Of a stretch of DNA of 12,525 bases, positions 1 to 6,836 are shown piece after piece. A program made the position numbers and the translations under genes. This DNA is from Candidatus Saccharibacteria bacterium UBA1103 (GTDB lineage Bacteria; Patescibacteriota; Saccharimonadia; Saccharimonadales; Saccharimonadaceae), in the NCBI GenBank assembly GCA_905373275.1, contig CAJPSI010000015.1:1-12525 (forward strand), written 5' to 3'. The notes beneath the pieces were generated by a model that saw nothing but the letters and a program-made list of their open reading frames with translations, did not search any database and had not been told where the DNA came from. Within the stretch, counting starts at the first letter, position 1. Every line of letters starts with the position of its first letter.

Positions 1-2
1 GT

Positions 3-998
3 ACGTTAGACAGTGGCTTTGGGTCTTATGCGGCGACCTTACCTAGGGCGAGGCTGGTTGAGGTGGCTCGTCCAGCTGGAGCTGATCCGATGGGGCGGAT
101 ACGGGAGCACTTTGCCGATGGTCTTAAGAAGGTCATGAGCCGAGAGAATGCAGATCTGGGTATGGGCATCTTGACCGGTCAGAAAGCCAACCTAAACGAG
201 CGAATCAAAAACGCCTTTATGCTGGCGTCACTGACTCACGTACTGGTAGCTAGCGGCTACAATCTGACGGTGTTGGTTCGTTTCGCTCGGCGTCTGCTAG
301 CGAAGAGGTCTCGCTTAGTAGCGATCGTTCTATCGGTCACTCTGGTGCTGCTATTCACCCAGCTGACCGGCTCATCAGCCAGTATGGATCGAGCGGTACT
401 GGTGTCGATATATAGCTTGCTCCTCTGGTATGTCGGTCGCAAGTCCCACCCGGTGACTTTGTTGGCTATCGTGGCAACTGTGACGATCATGCTTGACCCT
501 AGCCAGCTGTGGGGTGATGTCAGCTGGTATCTATCTTTCGGTTCATTCGCCGGGGTGATCATCTTGGCGCCATTACTCCATGACCTGATCAAGGTCAAGT
601 GGAGCTTGGTGCAGATCCTGCTGGAGACGGTCAGCGCCCAGCTAGTTACTTGGCCGATTATAGCTGTGGCGATGGGTAAGGTTTCGCTCGTTGGTCTGGT
701 GACTAACCTACTGGTATTGCCGATGTTGCCTTTGGCTATGCTAGCTACTTTCGTTGCCGGGTTAAGTACTTTTCTTTTGCCGCTGGCCGGAGCTAACGTT
801 ATTGTCCTACCGGCTAACGCTCTGCTGGATTGGGTGAAGGCAGTGGCTAGCTGGGGTTCTACTCTCCCCGGAGCAGGGCTGGAGTATCGGCCGGATCTGA
901 AGATAGCGGGTGTATATTATCTGGTAATGGTAGCAGTTATCTTAGTGCTAAAGCACTTGACTAAGCACAATTTCTACGGTGATAATGTGATAGAATGA
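3..998 (+). CDS. comEC: ComEC-type DNA uptake channel, 5'-truncated
   Basis: The reading frame is open to the left edge of the window, so the start lies outside it; the GTG at 63 is an internal codon rather than a convincing start. Counting from that GTG, residues 35-44 (GILTGQKANL) and 58-68 (THVLVASGYNL) match the ComEC competence domain, which forms the inner-membrane channel that brings single-stranded DNA into the cell. About seven hydrophobic segments follow (roughly 84-101, 109-124, 130-145, 155-171, 185-203, 208-240, 282-297), including the family's TWPIIA-like stretch. The protein stops soon after the membrane region, with no room for the C-terminal metallo-beta-lactamase domain found in many ComEC proteins. 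murT starts 12 nt downstream, suggesting co-transcription. Family call is confident; extent of the missing N-terminus is unknown. Confidence 0.88.
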   Translation, partial: TLDSGFGSYAATLPRARLVEVARPAGADPMGRIREHFADGLKKVMSRENADLGMGILTGQKANLNERIKNAFMLASLTHVLVASGYNLTVLVRFARRLLAKRSRLVAIVLSVTLVLLFTQLTGSSASMDRAVLVSIYSLLLWYVGRKSHPVTLLAIVATVTIMLDPSQLWGDVSWYLSFGSFAGVIILAPLLHDLIKVKWSLVQILLETVSAQLVTWPIIAVAMGKVSLVGLVTNLLVLPMLPLAMLATFVAGLSTFLLPLAGANVIVLPANALLDWVKAVASWGSTLPGAGLEYRPDLKIAGVYYLVMVAVILVLKHLTKHNFYGDNVIE

Positions 999-1010
999 GG
1001 CGAGTTAGAT

Positions 1011-2279
1011 ATGATGTGGTTAGTGAGCCTGATTGGCAAATGTTTGGTCTTTTTATCTCGGCGTCTGGGCGGCGGTCATGGCTCGGCTTTGCCGGGGCTA
1101 GCGGTCGAGAAGCTGTCACCCCACTTTCTCGGGCGATTACTCGCTAAGCTGCCGGAGGGTGTAGTGCTGGTCAGTGGGACTAACGGCAAGACCACCACCA
1201 CCAAGATCGTTGCCGACCTTCTGCGGGCAGACGGCTACCGGGTATTTACGAACCCCAGCGGGAGTAACTTTGCTCGAGGGGTCATCTCGGCGGCTTTGCC
1301 GGTCATGCGCCGTGGGCGACTGGAGGCTGATGTCGCAGTGCTGGAGCTGGACGAAGCTCATGCGACCCATTTCGTGGCACAGGTCAAACCGCGCTACAGT
1401 CTACTGCTCAATGTACTGAGAGACCAGCTTGACCGCTTCGGTGAGATTGACCAGACGGCTCGGCTGCTCTCGTATGTAGCCGAACAGACGACCGATGTAG
1501 TGGTGCTAAATGCTGATGACCCACGGCTGAGTCAGCTGGGTCAGAGCGATCGGCTGACGGCTCGACCGGCGTGGTTTGGCGCTAGTGGTGAGGCGAGCCG
1601 GTTGTACCGTACGGACGAAGAACTGCACGCCGGTCAGCGAGCTAAACACTCTAAAGCCGCTACTAGGGACGTACTGACTCTGGACAAACTAACCGGTCAT
1701 CGGGCGCAGTATCTGATTGATGGCAAACGGTATACGACCGAATTGCGACTCTTCGGTATCTACAATGCCCTTAACTGTGGAGCCGCCTTGAGCTTGGTGC
1801 GAGCAGTCGAGCAGGACCGATTTGATCCACGGCGAGCAGTCGAGACGCTAGCCGAGATCAAACCGGCTTTTGGGCGAGGTGAAGAGCTTAGCCTAGCTAA
1901 GGGGACCGTCCGATTAATCCTAGTTAAAAATCCGAGCGGCTTTCAGCTGAGTCTCGACTCAGCTGAGGTACAGCCGACCCTGATCGCTATTAACGACCGG
2001 TACGCTGACGGCAGAGATGTTTCTTGGCTATGGGACGTAAAGATTGACTCACTGAGGCAAGACGAAGTGAGCGTGACAGGCATCCGGGCGTACGATATGG
2101 CACTTCGGCTAGAGTATGATCAAGTGGCGCTCAGGTCGGTTGAGCCGGATATTGTCGTGGCGACTCGATCTTTTCTTGATCAGCTGGAGGGCAATGGACA
2201 GATCTTCGCTACTTATACGGCGATGTTAAAGATCAGACAGCTACTCCTAGCTAGGCAGAGTCGGGAGGAGAAACGATGA
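1011..2279 (+). CDS. murT: MurT, Mur-ligase subunit of lipid II isoglutaminyl synthase
   Basis: MurT works with GatD to amidate the alpha-carboxyl of D-glutamate in the lipid II stem peptide, using ATP. The 422-aa protein has a Mur-ligase P-loop GTNGKTTT (56-63), the central Mur domain to about 290, and a C-terminal DUF1727 domain with KNPSGFQ (306-312) and DGRDVSWLWD (333-342). In characterised MurT-GatD complexes an aspartate from MurT completes GatD's Cys-His triad; this motif is a likely source of it, though I cannot fix which Asp. Characterised MurT proteins carry a four-cysteine zinc ribbon inserted in the central domain; here the whole protein has only Cys11 and Cys256, so no such ribbon can form. 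Two adjacent ATGs (1011 and 1014) are possible starts. Its stop overlaps the gatD start as ATGA. Confidence 0.93.
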   Translation: MMWLVSLIGKCLVFLSRRLGGGHGSALPGLAVEKLSPHFLGRLLAKLPEGVVLVSGTNGKTTTTKIVADLLRADGYRVFTNPSGSNFARGVISAALPVMRRGRLEADVAVLELDEAHATHFVAQVKPRYSLLLNVLRDQLDRFGEIDQTARLLSYVAEQTTDVVVLNADDPRLSQLGQSDRLTARPAWFGASGEASRLYRTDEELHAGQRAKHSKAATRDVLTLDKLTGHRAQYLIDGKRYTTELRLFGIYNALNCGAALSLVRAVEQDRFDPRRAVETLAEIKPAFGRGEELSLAKGTVRLILVKNPSGFQLSLDSAEVQPTLIAINDRYADGRDVSWLWDVKIDSLRQDEVSVTGIRAYDMALRLEYDQVALRSVEPDIVVATRSFLDQLEGNGQIFATYTAMLKIRQLLLARQSREEKR

Positions 2280-3037
2280 AACGACGTCAGCTTAATATCG
2301 TCCAGCTATACCCCGAGCAGATGAATCTCTACGGTGACTATGGCAATGCTCAGATCATCTGTCGGCGAGCTGAGCTGTATGGTTATCAAGCGAAGCTGAT
2401 TAACTATAATTCGGCACCGGATATGGCTAATCTGGTGAAGGCTGACCTAATCTTGGGCGGCGGCGGACAGGATTCGGGACAGAGGGCAATCCTGAGCGAC
2501 CTGGTGAAATTAAAGTCTGAGCTACCGGGTATGGTAGAGGCCGGCGTGCCGATGCTGGTTATCTGCGGGCTGTATCAGCTGATGGGTCATTATTTTCAGA
2601 CCGGCGATGGCGATCGGCTGACGGGGCTGGGCATCTTTGATGTCGTCACGGTAGCAGGGCGGAAGCGATTGATTGGTAATGCAGTAGTCGACGCCGGCGA
2701 TGAGCTGGGTGTGCTGGTCGGCTATGAAAATCACAGCGGTCGAACCGATCTTGGCAAGGAGCAGGCTCCGCTAGGGCGAGTAATCAAAGGTTGGGGCAAC
2801 GATGGTGCCGGTAAGCTTGAGGGGGCGATCAAGCAATCGGCGGTGGGTACATATCTGCATGGTCCGGTACTGGCCAAGAGCCCTCATTTGGCTGATTGGC
2901 TGCTGGCTAGAGCGAGCTACCGGCGCTACGGTGAGGCGAAGCTTGAGCCGGCTAATAGTCATGCCGAGAAGGAGCTGGCTCATCTGGAGCGACTGTCAGA
3001 GCGAGCCCGTCAGATCGCCTTGACCAGACCGCAGTAA
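2276..3037 (+). CDS. gatD: GatD, glutamine amidotransferase subunit of lipid II isoglutaminyl synthase
   Basis: This 253-aa class I (CobB/CobQ-type) glutaminase releases ammonia from glutamine for MurT, which attaches it to the glutamate of lipid II. Visible features are the GGGGQD loop (61-66), the nucleophile Cys97 in the VICGLYQLMG elbow (95-104), Arg156 in ENHSGRT, and His195 in GTYLHGP (191-197). The usual third acid is supplied by MurT in this family. The length is normal for GatD. The ATG overlaps the murT stop by four bases (ATGA), implying translational coupling and equal subunit amounts. The gene converges on the L,D-transpeptidase gene with only 8 bp between stops, and no intrinsic terminator is visible there. 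Confidence 0.94.
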   Translation: MKRRQLNIVQLYPEQMNLYGDYGNAQIICRRAELYGYQAKLINYNSAPDMANLVKADLILGGGGQDSGQRAILSDLVKLKSELPGMVEAGVPMLVICGLYQLMGHYFQTGDGDRLTGLGIFDVVTVAGRKRLIGNAVVDAGDELGVLVGYENHSGRTDLGKEQAPLGRVIKGWGNDGAGKLEGAIKQSAVGTYLHGPVLAKSPHLADWLLARASYRRYGEAKLEPANSHAEKELAHLERLSERARQIALTRPQ

Positions 3038-3045
3038 GCCGATGT

Positions 3046-4497
3046 CTAGTTATGCACCCAGACAGGCGTGCCGATTGATGCCCAGTCGTAGACTCGTTTG
3101 GCGTCACCGATAAACATGTTGACACAGCCGTGTGAGATGCCTTGGCGGACGTTGCCGTTGGCGTAGTTCATCCACCAGGCTTCGTGGAAAGCGTAGCCGG
3201 ACGATTGCCAGAAAGTGATGTAATGAATGTTACAGAGAGGCTCTTTGGCCGGCGGATTGGGCATACATTGCTGATATACTTTGTACCAAACTCTGAACAA
3301 GCCGGTGATGGTCGGAGTAGAGGGCTTACCCTGAGAGGTCTGATTAGTCGACCAAACTACGCCATTGCCGGCCCACAGGCGCACTTCATAGGTCGATCGA
3401 TTGTATTCAATCCAGTGACCGTCTGCCGCTATGTAGGCGTCGGTCTGGAAGGGTGAATCCTTGGTGGTCATCTCGATTCGTTTGCCGGAGCCATCTTTGA
3501 GGCCGGCGATGACTTGGTTAGCGATATCGTCGACATTGCTGGCGGTCTGACCGTTGCGCCCCGGGCGGATTACCTGTAGCACCTGCTTGTTGCCATCGGT
3601 GATAGCTAGCTGATTGACCGGTTTGTCACTCAGCTCACCGGCAACCGTCTCGGTGATGAACTTGGTAATCTTATCTTTATCAAAGGCGATGTCATAGCTT
3701 GATGTCGTATGATTAGGCTGGAACGATGTCCAGTCGGCAATTGTCCAGGGATCGATCGTCCAGAGAGTTCGGTCACCGTTAAAGATCTGGATTGATTGAC
3801 TGAGCGACTGATTGATCTTATTAGCGGTCTCCTCGGCTGATTTGTCGCTGATAGTAGGATGGTCATTGACGGTAGTAATCTGATAACTGGTGATCTGGGG
3901 CGCTTTGAGGAGCTTCTCGACTTGACGGTATAGGTCAAGCAGCCGGACTGACTTGCCGACAGTGCCGGGCTGAACCCGGTAGCGGTTCTGATCCTTATCG
4001 TAGACTAGCTGGGCATCCTTAGGATCAGTGGTTAACTCAGGGAAGTTGGCGTCGACGAAGTGCTTAACCTTCGTTTTATCGTACGAGCCGACCAGGTCGA
4101 AATGCTGATTGTTAAATAAGATGCCTAGTGGATTGTCTCGTCCGGTCCGGGCGGCTCTCTCGGCGAGCTGTTCGGTCTTGATATCGACCCCCAGGTCTTT
4201 GGCGCTAGCGGTAGCAGACTTACCGTCATACTTGAGGCTGAGGCGGATATTCTTAGTCAAGTTATGGATGATAGCGGTGATCTGCTCTTTGGTGCGCCCA
4301 CCAACCTTGACGTTAGCGATGGTGACACCGGGGGCTGCCTTGTCCCGGTAGAAAGTCAGAGCGAAGACGACCGAGCCTAGGCAGAAGATCAGAATGATAC
4401 CGAGGATAATGCTCAGGATAAGGTGGCGCCGCAACCAACCGGACAACCCGGTCATTTTTAGCTTGGCTATTCTGGCTTTATTTTTTAGCTTATCCAC
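3046..4497 (-). CDS. Membrane-anchored L,D-transpeptidase (YkuD) with PG-binding domains
   Basis: L,D-transpeptidases cross-link peptidoglycan 3-3 or attach proteins to it, outside the cytoplasmic membrane. The 483-aa protein has a basic N-terminus, one membrane segment (about 25-49), an extracellular region with PG_binding_4/VanW-like segments (GVTIANVKVGGRTKEQ from 57 and a longer region to about 330), and a C-terminal YkuD domain from about 360. The catalytic motif is SHGCVNM with Cys458 and His456, plus the upstream His438. The start is GTG at 4497, preceded by AAGGA at a good distance (AAGGATCAAGGTG). It lies 21 nt downstream of tRNA-Pro on the same strand and may be read from the tRNA promoter. 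It ends with WVHN only 25 residues after the catalytic Cys, as is usual for the family. Confidence 0.93.
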   Translation of the reverse strand: MDKLKNKARIAKLKMTGLSGWLRRHLILSIILGIILIFCLGSVVFALTFYRDKAAPGVTIANVKVGGRTKEQITAIIHNLTKNIRLSLKYDGKSATASAKDLGVDIKTEQLAERAARTGRDNPLGILFNNQHFDLVGSYDKTKVKHFVDANFPELTTDPKDAQLVYDKDQNRYRVQPGTVGKSVRLLDLYRQVEKLLKAPQITSYQITTVNDHPTISDKSAEETANKINQSLSQSIQIFNGDRTLWTIDPWTIADWTSFQPNHTTSSYDIAFDKDKITKFITETVAGELSDKPVNQLAITDGNKQVLQVIRPGRNGQTASNVDDIANQVIAGLKDGSGKRIEMTTKDSPFQTDAYIAADGHWIEYNRSTYEVRLWAGNGVVWSTNQTSQGKPSTPTITGLFRVWYKVYQQCMPNPPAKEPLCNIHYITFWQSSGYAFHEAWWMNYANGNVRQGISHGCVNMFIGDAKRVYDWASIGTPVWVHN

Positions 4498-4518
4498 CTT
4501 GATCCTTAAAATAATTAT

Positions 4519-4594
4519 TGGTCGGGGTGATCCGACTCGAACGGACGACCTCCGCGTCCCAAACGCGGCGCGCTACCAACTGCGCCACACCCCG
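4519..4594 (-). tRNA. tRNA-Pro, anticodon TGG, CCA encoded
   Basis: On the minus strand the sequence folds as a full cloverleaf: acceptor CGGGGTG (4588-4594) pairs with CACCCCG (4523-4529), followed by discriminator A and an encoded CCA (4519-4521). The D-arm reads GCGCAGTTGGTAGCGC. The anticodon stem CCGCG/CGCGG closes the 7-nt loop TTTGGGA, giving anticodon TGG (proline) with G37, as expected for tRNA-Pro. The T-arm contains GTTCGAGTC. A near-consensus promoter lies about 45 bp upstream. Confidence 0.97.
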
Positions 4595-4639
4595 ACTAAC
4601 TACCCATGTCTTTCGGCGCAAAACTTAGCTACAGTCTGA

Positions 4640-4668
4640 ATTATATCAGACTTCCGCCGTGATGTCAG
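4640..4668 (-). promoter_or_regulatory. Sigma-70-like promoter for tRNA-Pro (and probably the L,D-transpeptidase)
   Basis: On the minus strand, -35 CTGACA (4663-4668, 5/6 to consensus) is separated by 17 bp from a perfect -10 TATAAT (4640-4645). Expected transcription starts near 4633, about 40 nt before the tRNA. The -35 and part of the spacer lie inside the last codons of yebC. Confidence 0.75.
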
Positions 4669-5365
4669 CGTTAGTGTGGACGCCGGTCACGTCATCCAGG
4701 TCATCAAGGGCGTTTAGCAGGCGCATCGCTCGGGCGGCTTTGTCTGGATCACTGACTTCGACTTGAGTCTTACCGACATATTCCAGTCCGGCATCAGCTA
4801 CCGTTAACCCGGCGTCGACGATGGCTTGGCGTACTTGATGAAGGTCTCGCATGTCGGTAATAGCGGTAATTTCCTTACCGTCGTCAGTGGCATCTTCTGC
4901 TCCGGCATCCAGGATAGTCATCAGTGCTTCATCACCGGTTGCCTCGACACGGATAACGCCTTTATGGTCAAACTGAAAAGCCACCGAGCCCGGGTCGGCG
5001 ATGGTGCCGCCGTTCTTAGTCAGAGTGGTGCGCACCTCGGGTAAGGTGCGGTTGCGATTATCGGTCGCCGTCTCAATGATAATCCCGATACCGCCGGGAC
5101 CATAAGCCTCGTAGACTATCTCCTCCAGGGCTGAGGCGTTCTTGTCGCTGACTCGGTCGATGGCTCGCTGGATGTTAGAGGCGGGCATGTTAGCGTGCTT
5201 GGCTTTGTCAATGGCGAGGGCCAGGGCAGGGTTCATGTCGGGGTCCGTTCCTTTGCGGGCGGCGATGGCGATCATGTTGCCCAGTTTGGTGAAGACAGCG
5301 CCCCGTTTGGCGTCGACTACTGCTTTCTGCCTTTTGGTTGTCTCCCATTTACTGTGTCCTGACAT
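4646..5365 (-). CDS. yebC: YebC/PmpR/TACO1-family protein
   Basis: The protein opens with MSGHSKW and continues with DAKRGAVFTKL (18-28) and the DKAKHANMP segment, all hallmarks of the YebC family; 239 aa is the normal length. YebC proteins were long annotated as transcriptional regulators; more recent work on bacterial YebC and mitochondrial TACO1 points to a role at the ribosome in helping translation through proline-rich stretches. Start choice is firm: MSGHSKW is the conserved N-terminus and AGGAG lies 8 nt upstream (AGGAGTAAAAACTATG). The neighbour downstream on the same strand is tRNA-Pro, an interesting match to the proposed proline role but possibly chance. Confidence 0.95.
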   Translation of the reverse strand: MSGHSKWETTKRQKAVVDAKRGAVFTKLGNMIAIAARKGTDPDMNPALALAIDKAKHANMPASNIQRAIDRVSDKNASALEEIVYEAYGPGGIGIIIETATDNRNRTLPEVRTTLTKNGGTIADPGSVAFQFDHKGVIRVEATGDEALMTILDAGAEDATDDGKEITAITDMRDLHQVRQAIVDAGLTVADAGLEYVGKTQVEVSDPDKAARAMRLLNALDDLDDVTGVHTNADITAEV

Positions 5366-5392
5366 AGTTTTTACTCCTGATTATTTAAGCTC

Positions 5393-5406
5393 GGTATAAT
5401 TATACC
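5393..5406. promoter_or_regulatory. Palindromic -10 region, possible divergent promoter
   Basis: The 14-bp stretch GGTATAATTATACC is a perfect palindrome holding TATAAT on both strands (5395-5400 plus, 5399-5404 minus). The minus-strand copy is well placed to drive yebC, whose start is 34 bp away. The plus-strand copy points into the structured region starting near 5432. No good -35 element is visible in either direction, so promoter activity is likely for yebC and only possible for the other side. Confidence 0.5.
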
Positions 5407-5504
5407 AGCAGTTAGGAGTAGGGGTAAGAGTGGCTATGCGCAATAAGTTTAACCTGCGACTCAAAGCATAGTCCATAATTTCCCTCCGTACATAACTCTT
5501 TGAC

Positions 5505-5618
5505 GTACAAGTAGTACAGGTGGTCTCCTCAGGCTTGGCACCGCATAAACTACCACGGGCACTAGTAAGCTTACTGATATATCAACAGCCTTCGTCAACC
5601 ACACTGTACTACTCGTAC
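5505..5618. repeat. Stem-loop unit 1 of a paralogous pair
   Basis: Arms 5505-5523 and 5599-5618 pair over 18 of 19 positions with one extra base. They enclose a 65-nt core at 5526-5590 that begins TCCTCAG and ends TATATCAACAGCC. The core aligns without gaps to the core of unit 2 (5714-5778) with 48 of 65 bases identical, while the arms of the two units share no obvious sequence. The A5509/C5614 mismatch would be a G-U pair in a minus-strand transcript. Confidence 0.7.
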
Positions 5619-5693
5619 CCGGGAATACTTACTTTAATCGAAGTTAGACGAAGTAATGAGACTAGGGAAATTACGTATGTATCAATGCCTTAA

Positions 5694-5805
5694 CCAGAGT
5701 AGCTCACCTAGCTTCCTCAGACCTGGCGACGTAGTAAGTACCACTGGCAATTACCGGCTTACCGTTATATCAACAGCCATCGGAAGCTTAGGTGGGCTAC
5801 TCTGG
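5694..5805. repeat. Stem-loop unit 2 of a paralogous pair
   Basis: Arms 5694-5716 and 5782-5805 pair along 23 positions with one bulged base and one T5704/G5795 position (a U-G wobble in a plus-strand transcript). They enclose a core at 5714-5778, the second copy of the 65-nt core of unit 1. Shared blocks are TCCTCAG, TACCAC, GGCA, GCTTAC and TATATCAACAGCC. Confidence 0.7.
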
Positions 5806-6031
5806 CACACAACAACCATTAGTGCATCAAAGGGTGTCTTTCGTCCTTCGTCTGCGTCAGTCATTTCCTGAAGACTGTGCACGCTTGAAGCTCAGCAGTG
5901 CACGAGCCAGCCAGGCGGGTCTGAAGGAAATGATGACGAGACGAAGAGTGAGAGATTTAGTGAACGAGATAATCTGAAGCTTAAATTAACATGAAGCCGG
6001 TTTGCCAACGCCGTTAATGAGGGGCGATAGG

Positions 6032-6060
6032 TTGACACTACGCTGTTATTATGCTAATGT
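6032..6060 (+). promoter_or_regulatory. Promoter upstream of the coiled-coil protein gene
   Basis: A perfect -35 TTGACA (6032-6037) is followed after 17 bp by TAATGT (6055-6060), a poor -10 helped by an extended TG at 6052-6053. Transcription would start near 6067, leaving a leader of about 49 nt before the ATG at 6116. Confidence 0.5.
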
Positions 6061-6115
6061 ATAAACTAGTTATTAAGTCAAGCATCATGCTAGAAAGGAT
6101 TATCGGGCAAGGCTT

Positions 6116-6760
6116 ATGAATAATATGAACCGTCCCAGTCATGACTACCAGCTACCTGATGATAGCTTTCTTTATAATCTAGATGTCAATGACTGGTCGA
6201 TGCTGGCGCATCCGGAAGAAACAGATCAGCCCAATGACGACCGGACTGGTGACGACCGGGCTGATAAAGCAGATGATAGCTCTGACGGTAATCTAAGTGA
6301 TGGTCATGGCTACTCTCTCGAGATTTCCGCTATAGACCCGGAGCTTGAACAAATGATGCTGGAGATAGAATATGGGCGACAGAAACTGGAAGAGCTGGAA
6401 CGGATGCTACCGGAGACAAGGTGGCTGCTACAAGAGTTTGAGGAGCGAACCTCATGTCAGACATTTCCACTAGATTTGGAGCTTGAACAAGCGACACTGG
6501 AGGCAGAACAAGTGCGACGGCAACTGGAAAAGTCAGAGCAGATGCTACAAGAGGCGAGGCAGTTAATACAAGGGCTTGAGGAATCAGAGGAACAAGGCCC
6601 ACGTCAGACACCTCAACCGGATGCTAAGCGAGAAAGTCCCAAGAGGACTACGTCCCTGACGTTGGATGATCTGGAAGAGTTAAGGAATCGACCTTACCAT
6701 AGTCAATTTAAAGAGATGAATCAAGGCATCGACTGGGGCTACGGCATGGGTCGTCGCTAA
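6116..6760 (+). CDS. Acidic coiled-coil protein with a 46-residue internal duplication
   Basis: I do not recognise a family. The 214-aa product has no signal peptide or membrane segment, so it is probably cytoplasmic. Residues 1-75 are acidic and low in complexity (many Asp, Gly, Ser). Residues 76-121 and 122-167 are a tandem duplication: both begin ELEQ, with matching DNA starts at 6341 and 6479 (138 bp apart), and both are rich in Glu, Leu and Gln in a heptad-like pattern typical of coiled coils. The C-terminus (about 185-214) is less acidic and ends GYGMGRR. Starts at 6116 and 6125 are both possible; AAGG at 6109-6112 is rather close to the first and somewhat far from the second. A promoter lies upstream, so it is probably a separate unit from the genes downstream. 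Likely lineage-specific. Confidence 0.65.
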   Translation: MNNMNRPSHDYQLPDDSFLYNLDVNDWSMLAHPEETDQPNDDRTGDDRADKADDSSDGNLSDGHGYSLEISAIDPELEQMMLEIEYGRQKLEELERMLPETRWLLQEFEERTSCQTFPLDLELEQATLEAEQVRRQLEKSEQMLQEARQLIQGLEESEEQGPRQTPQPDAKRESPKRTTSLTLDDLEELRNRPYHSQFKEMNQGIDWGYGMGRR

Positions 6761-6824
6761 TCTGCGACCAGGTGATTACGTCTACCTTAGTGCCGTTGCC
6801 TCTCTTGGTACTGGATAGCTGTAG

Positions 6825-6830
6825 TATAAT
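6825..6830 (+). promoter_or_regulatory. -10 element implying a leaderless transcript
   Basis: A perfect TATAAT ends 6 bp before the ATG at 6837, the normal distance from a -10 to a transcription start. The mRNA would then begin at or next to the start codon, with no ribosome binding site. The -35 is weak (TTGGTA at 6805-6810, spacer 14). Confidence 0.6.
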
Positions 6831-6836
6831 ACAGTT

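Larger units (their letters stand above)
5432..5975. ncRNA. Candidate large structured RNA with repeated long stem-loops
   Basis: This 540-nt stretch has no credible protein gene but is full of long imperfect inverted repeats. In order they are: GGCTATGC (5432-5439) with 5466-5474; a 10-bp perfect stem 5476-5485/5664-5673 enclosing the next two; a 19-bp stem 5505-5523/5599-5618; TTACTT/AAGTAA at 5629-5634/5651-5656; a 22-bp stem 5694-5716/5782-5805; a 21-bp stem with two bulges 5846-5868/5926-5946; and a weak stem 5953-5957/5971-5975. Non-pairing positions are single bulges or wobble-compatible changes. I do not recognise a known RNA family: conserved elements of RNase P RNA, SRP RNA, tmRNA and common riboswitches were not found. 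Strand is open: one stem has a G-U wobble only if read as plus, another only if read as minus. Confidence 0.6.

Noticed and set aside
257..598. Minus-strand frame inside comEC, and similar antisense frames inside murT, gatD, the AAA+ and radical SAM genes
   Set aside because: They mirror well-supported genes on the other strand and show no family motif or start signals.
5505..5805. The two stem-loops as MITEs or integron attC sites
   Set aside because: MITE copies keep their terminal repeats and vary inside; attC sites keep conserved ends (RYYYAAC/GTTRRRY). Here the interior is conserved and the ends differ, and no integrase or transposase is nearby.
5420..5975. RNase P RNA, suggested by a GGGGTAAGAGTGGC string near 5421
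   Set aside because: The other universal RNase P blocks (GAGGAAAGTCC, ACAGAAA) were not found on either strand.
5656..5977. Open frames of about 60-70 codons on the plus strand (5656-5871 and 5792-5977)
   Set aside because: They lie across the long stem-loops, overlap each other, lack ribosome binding sites and have compositions shaped by the inverted repeats.
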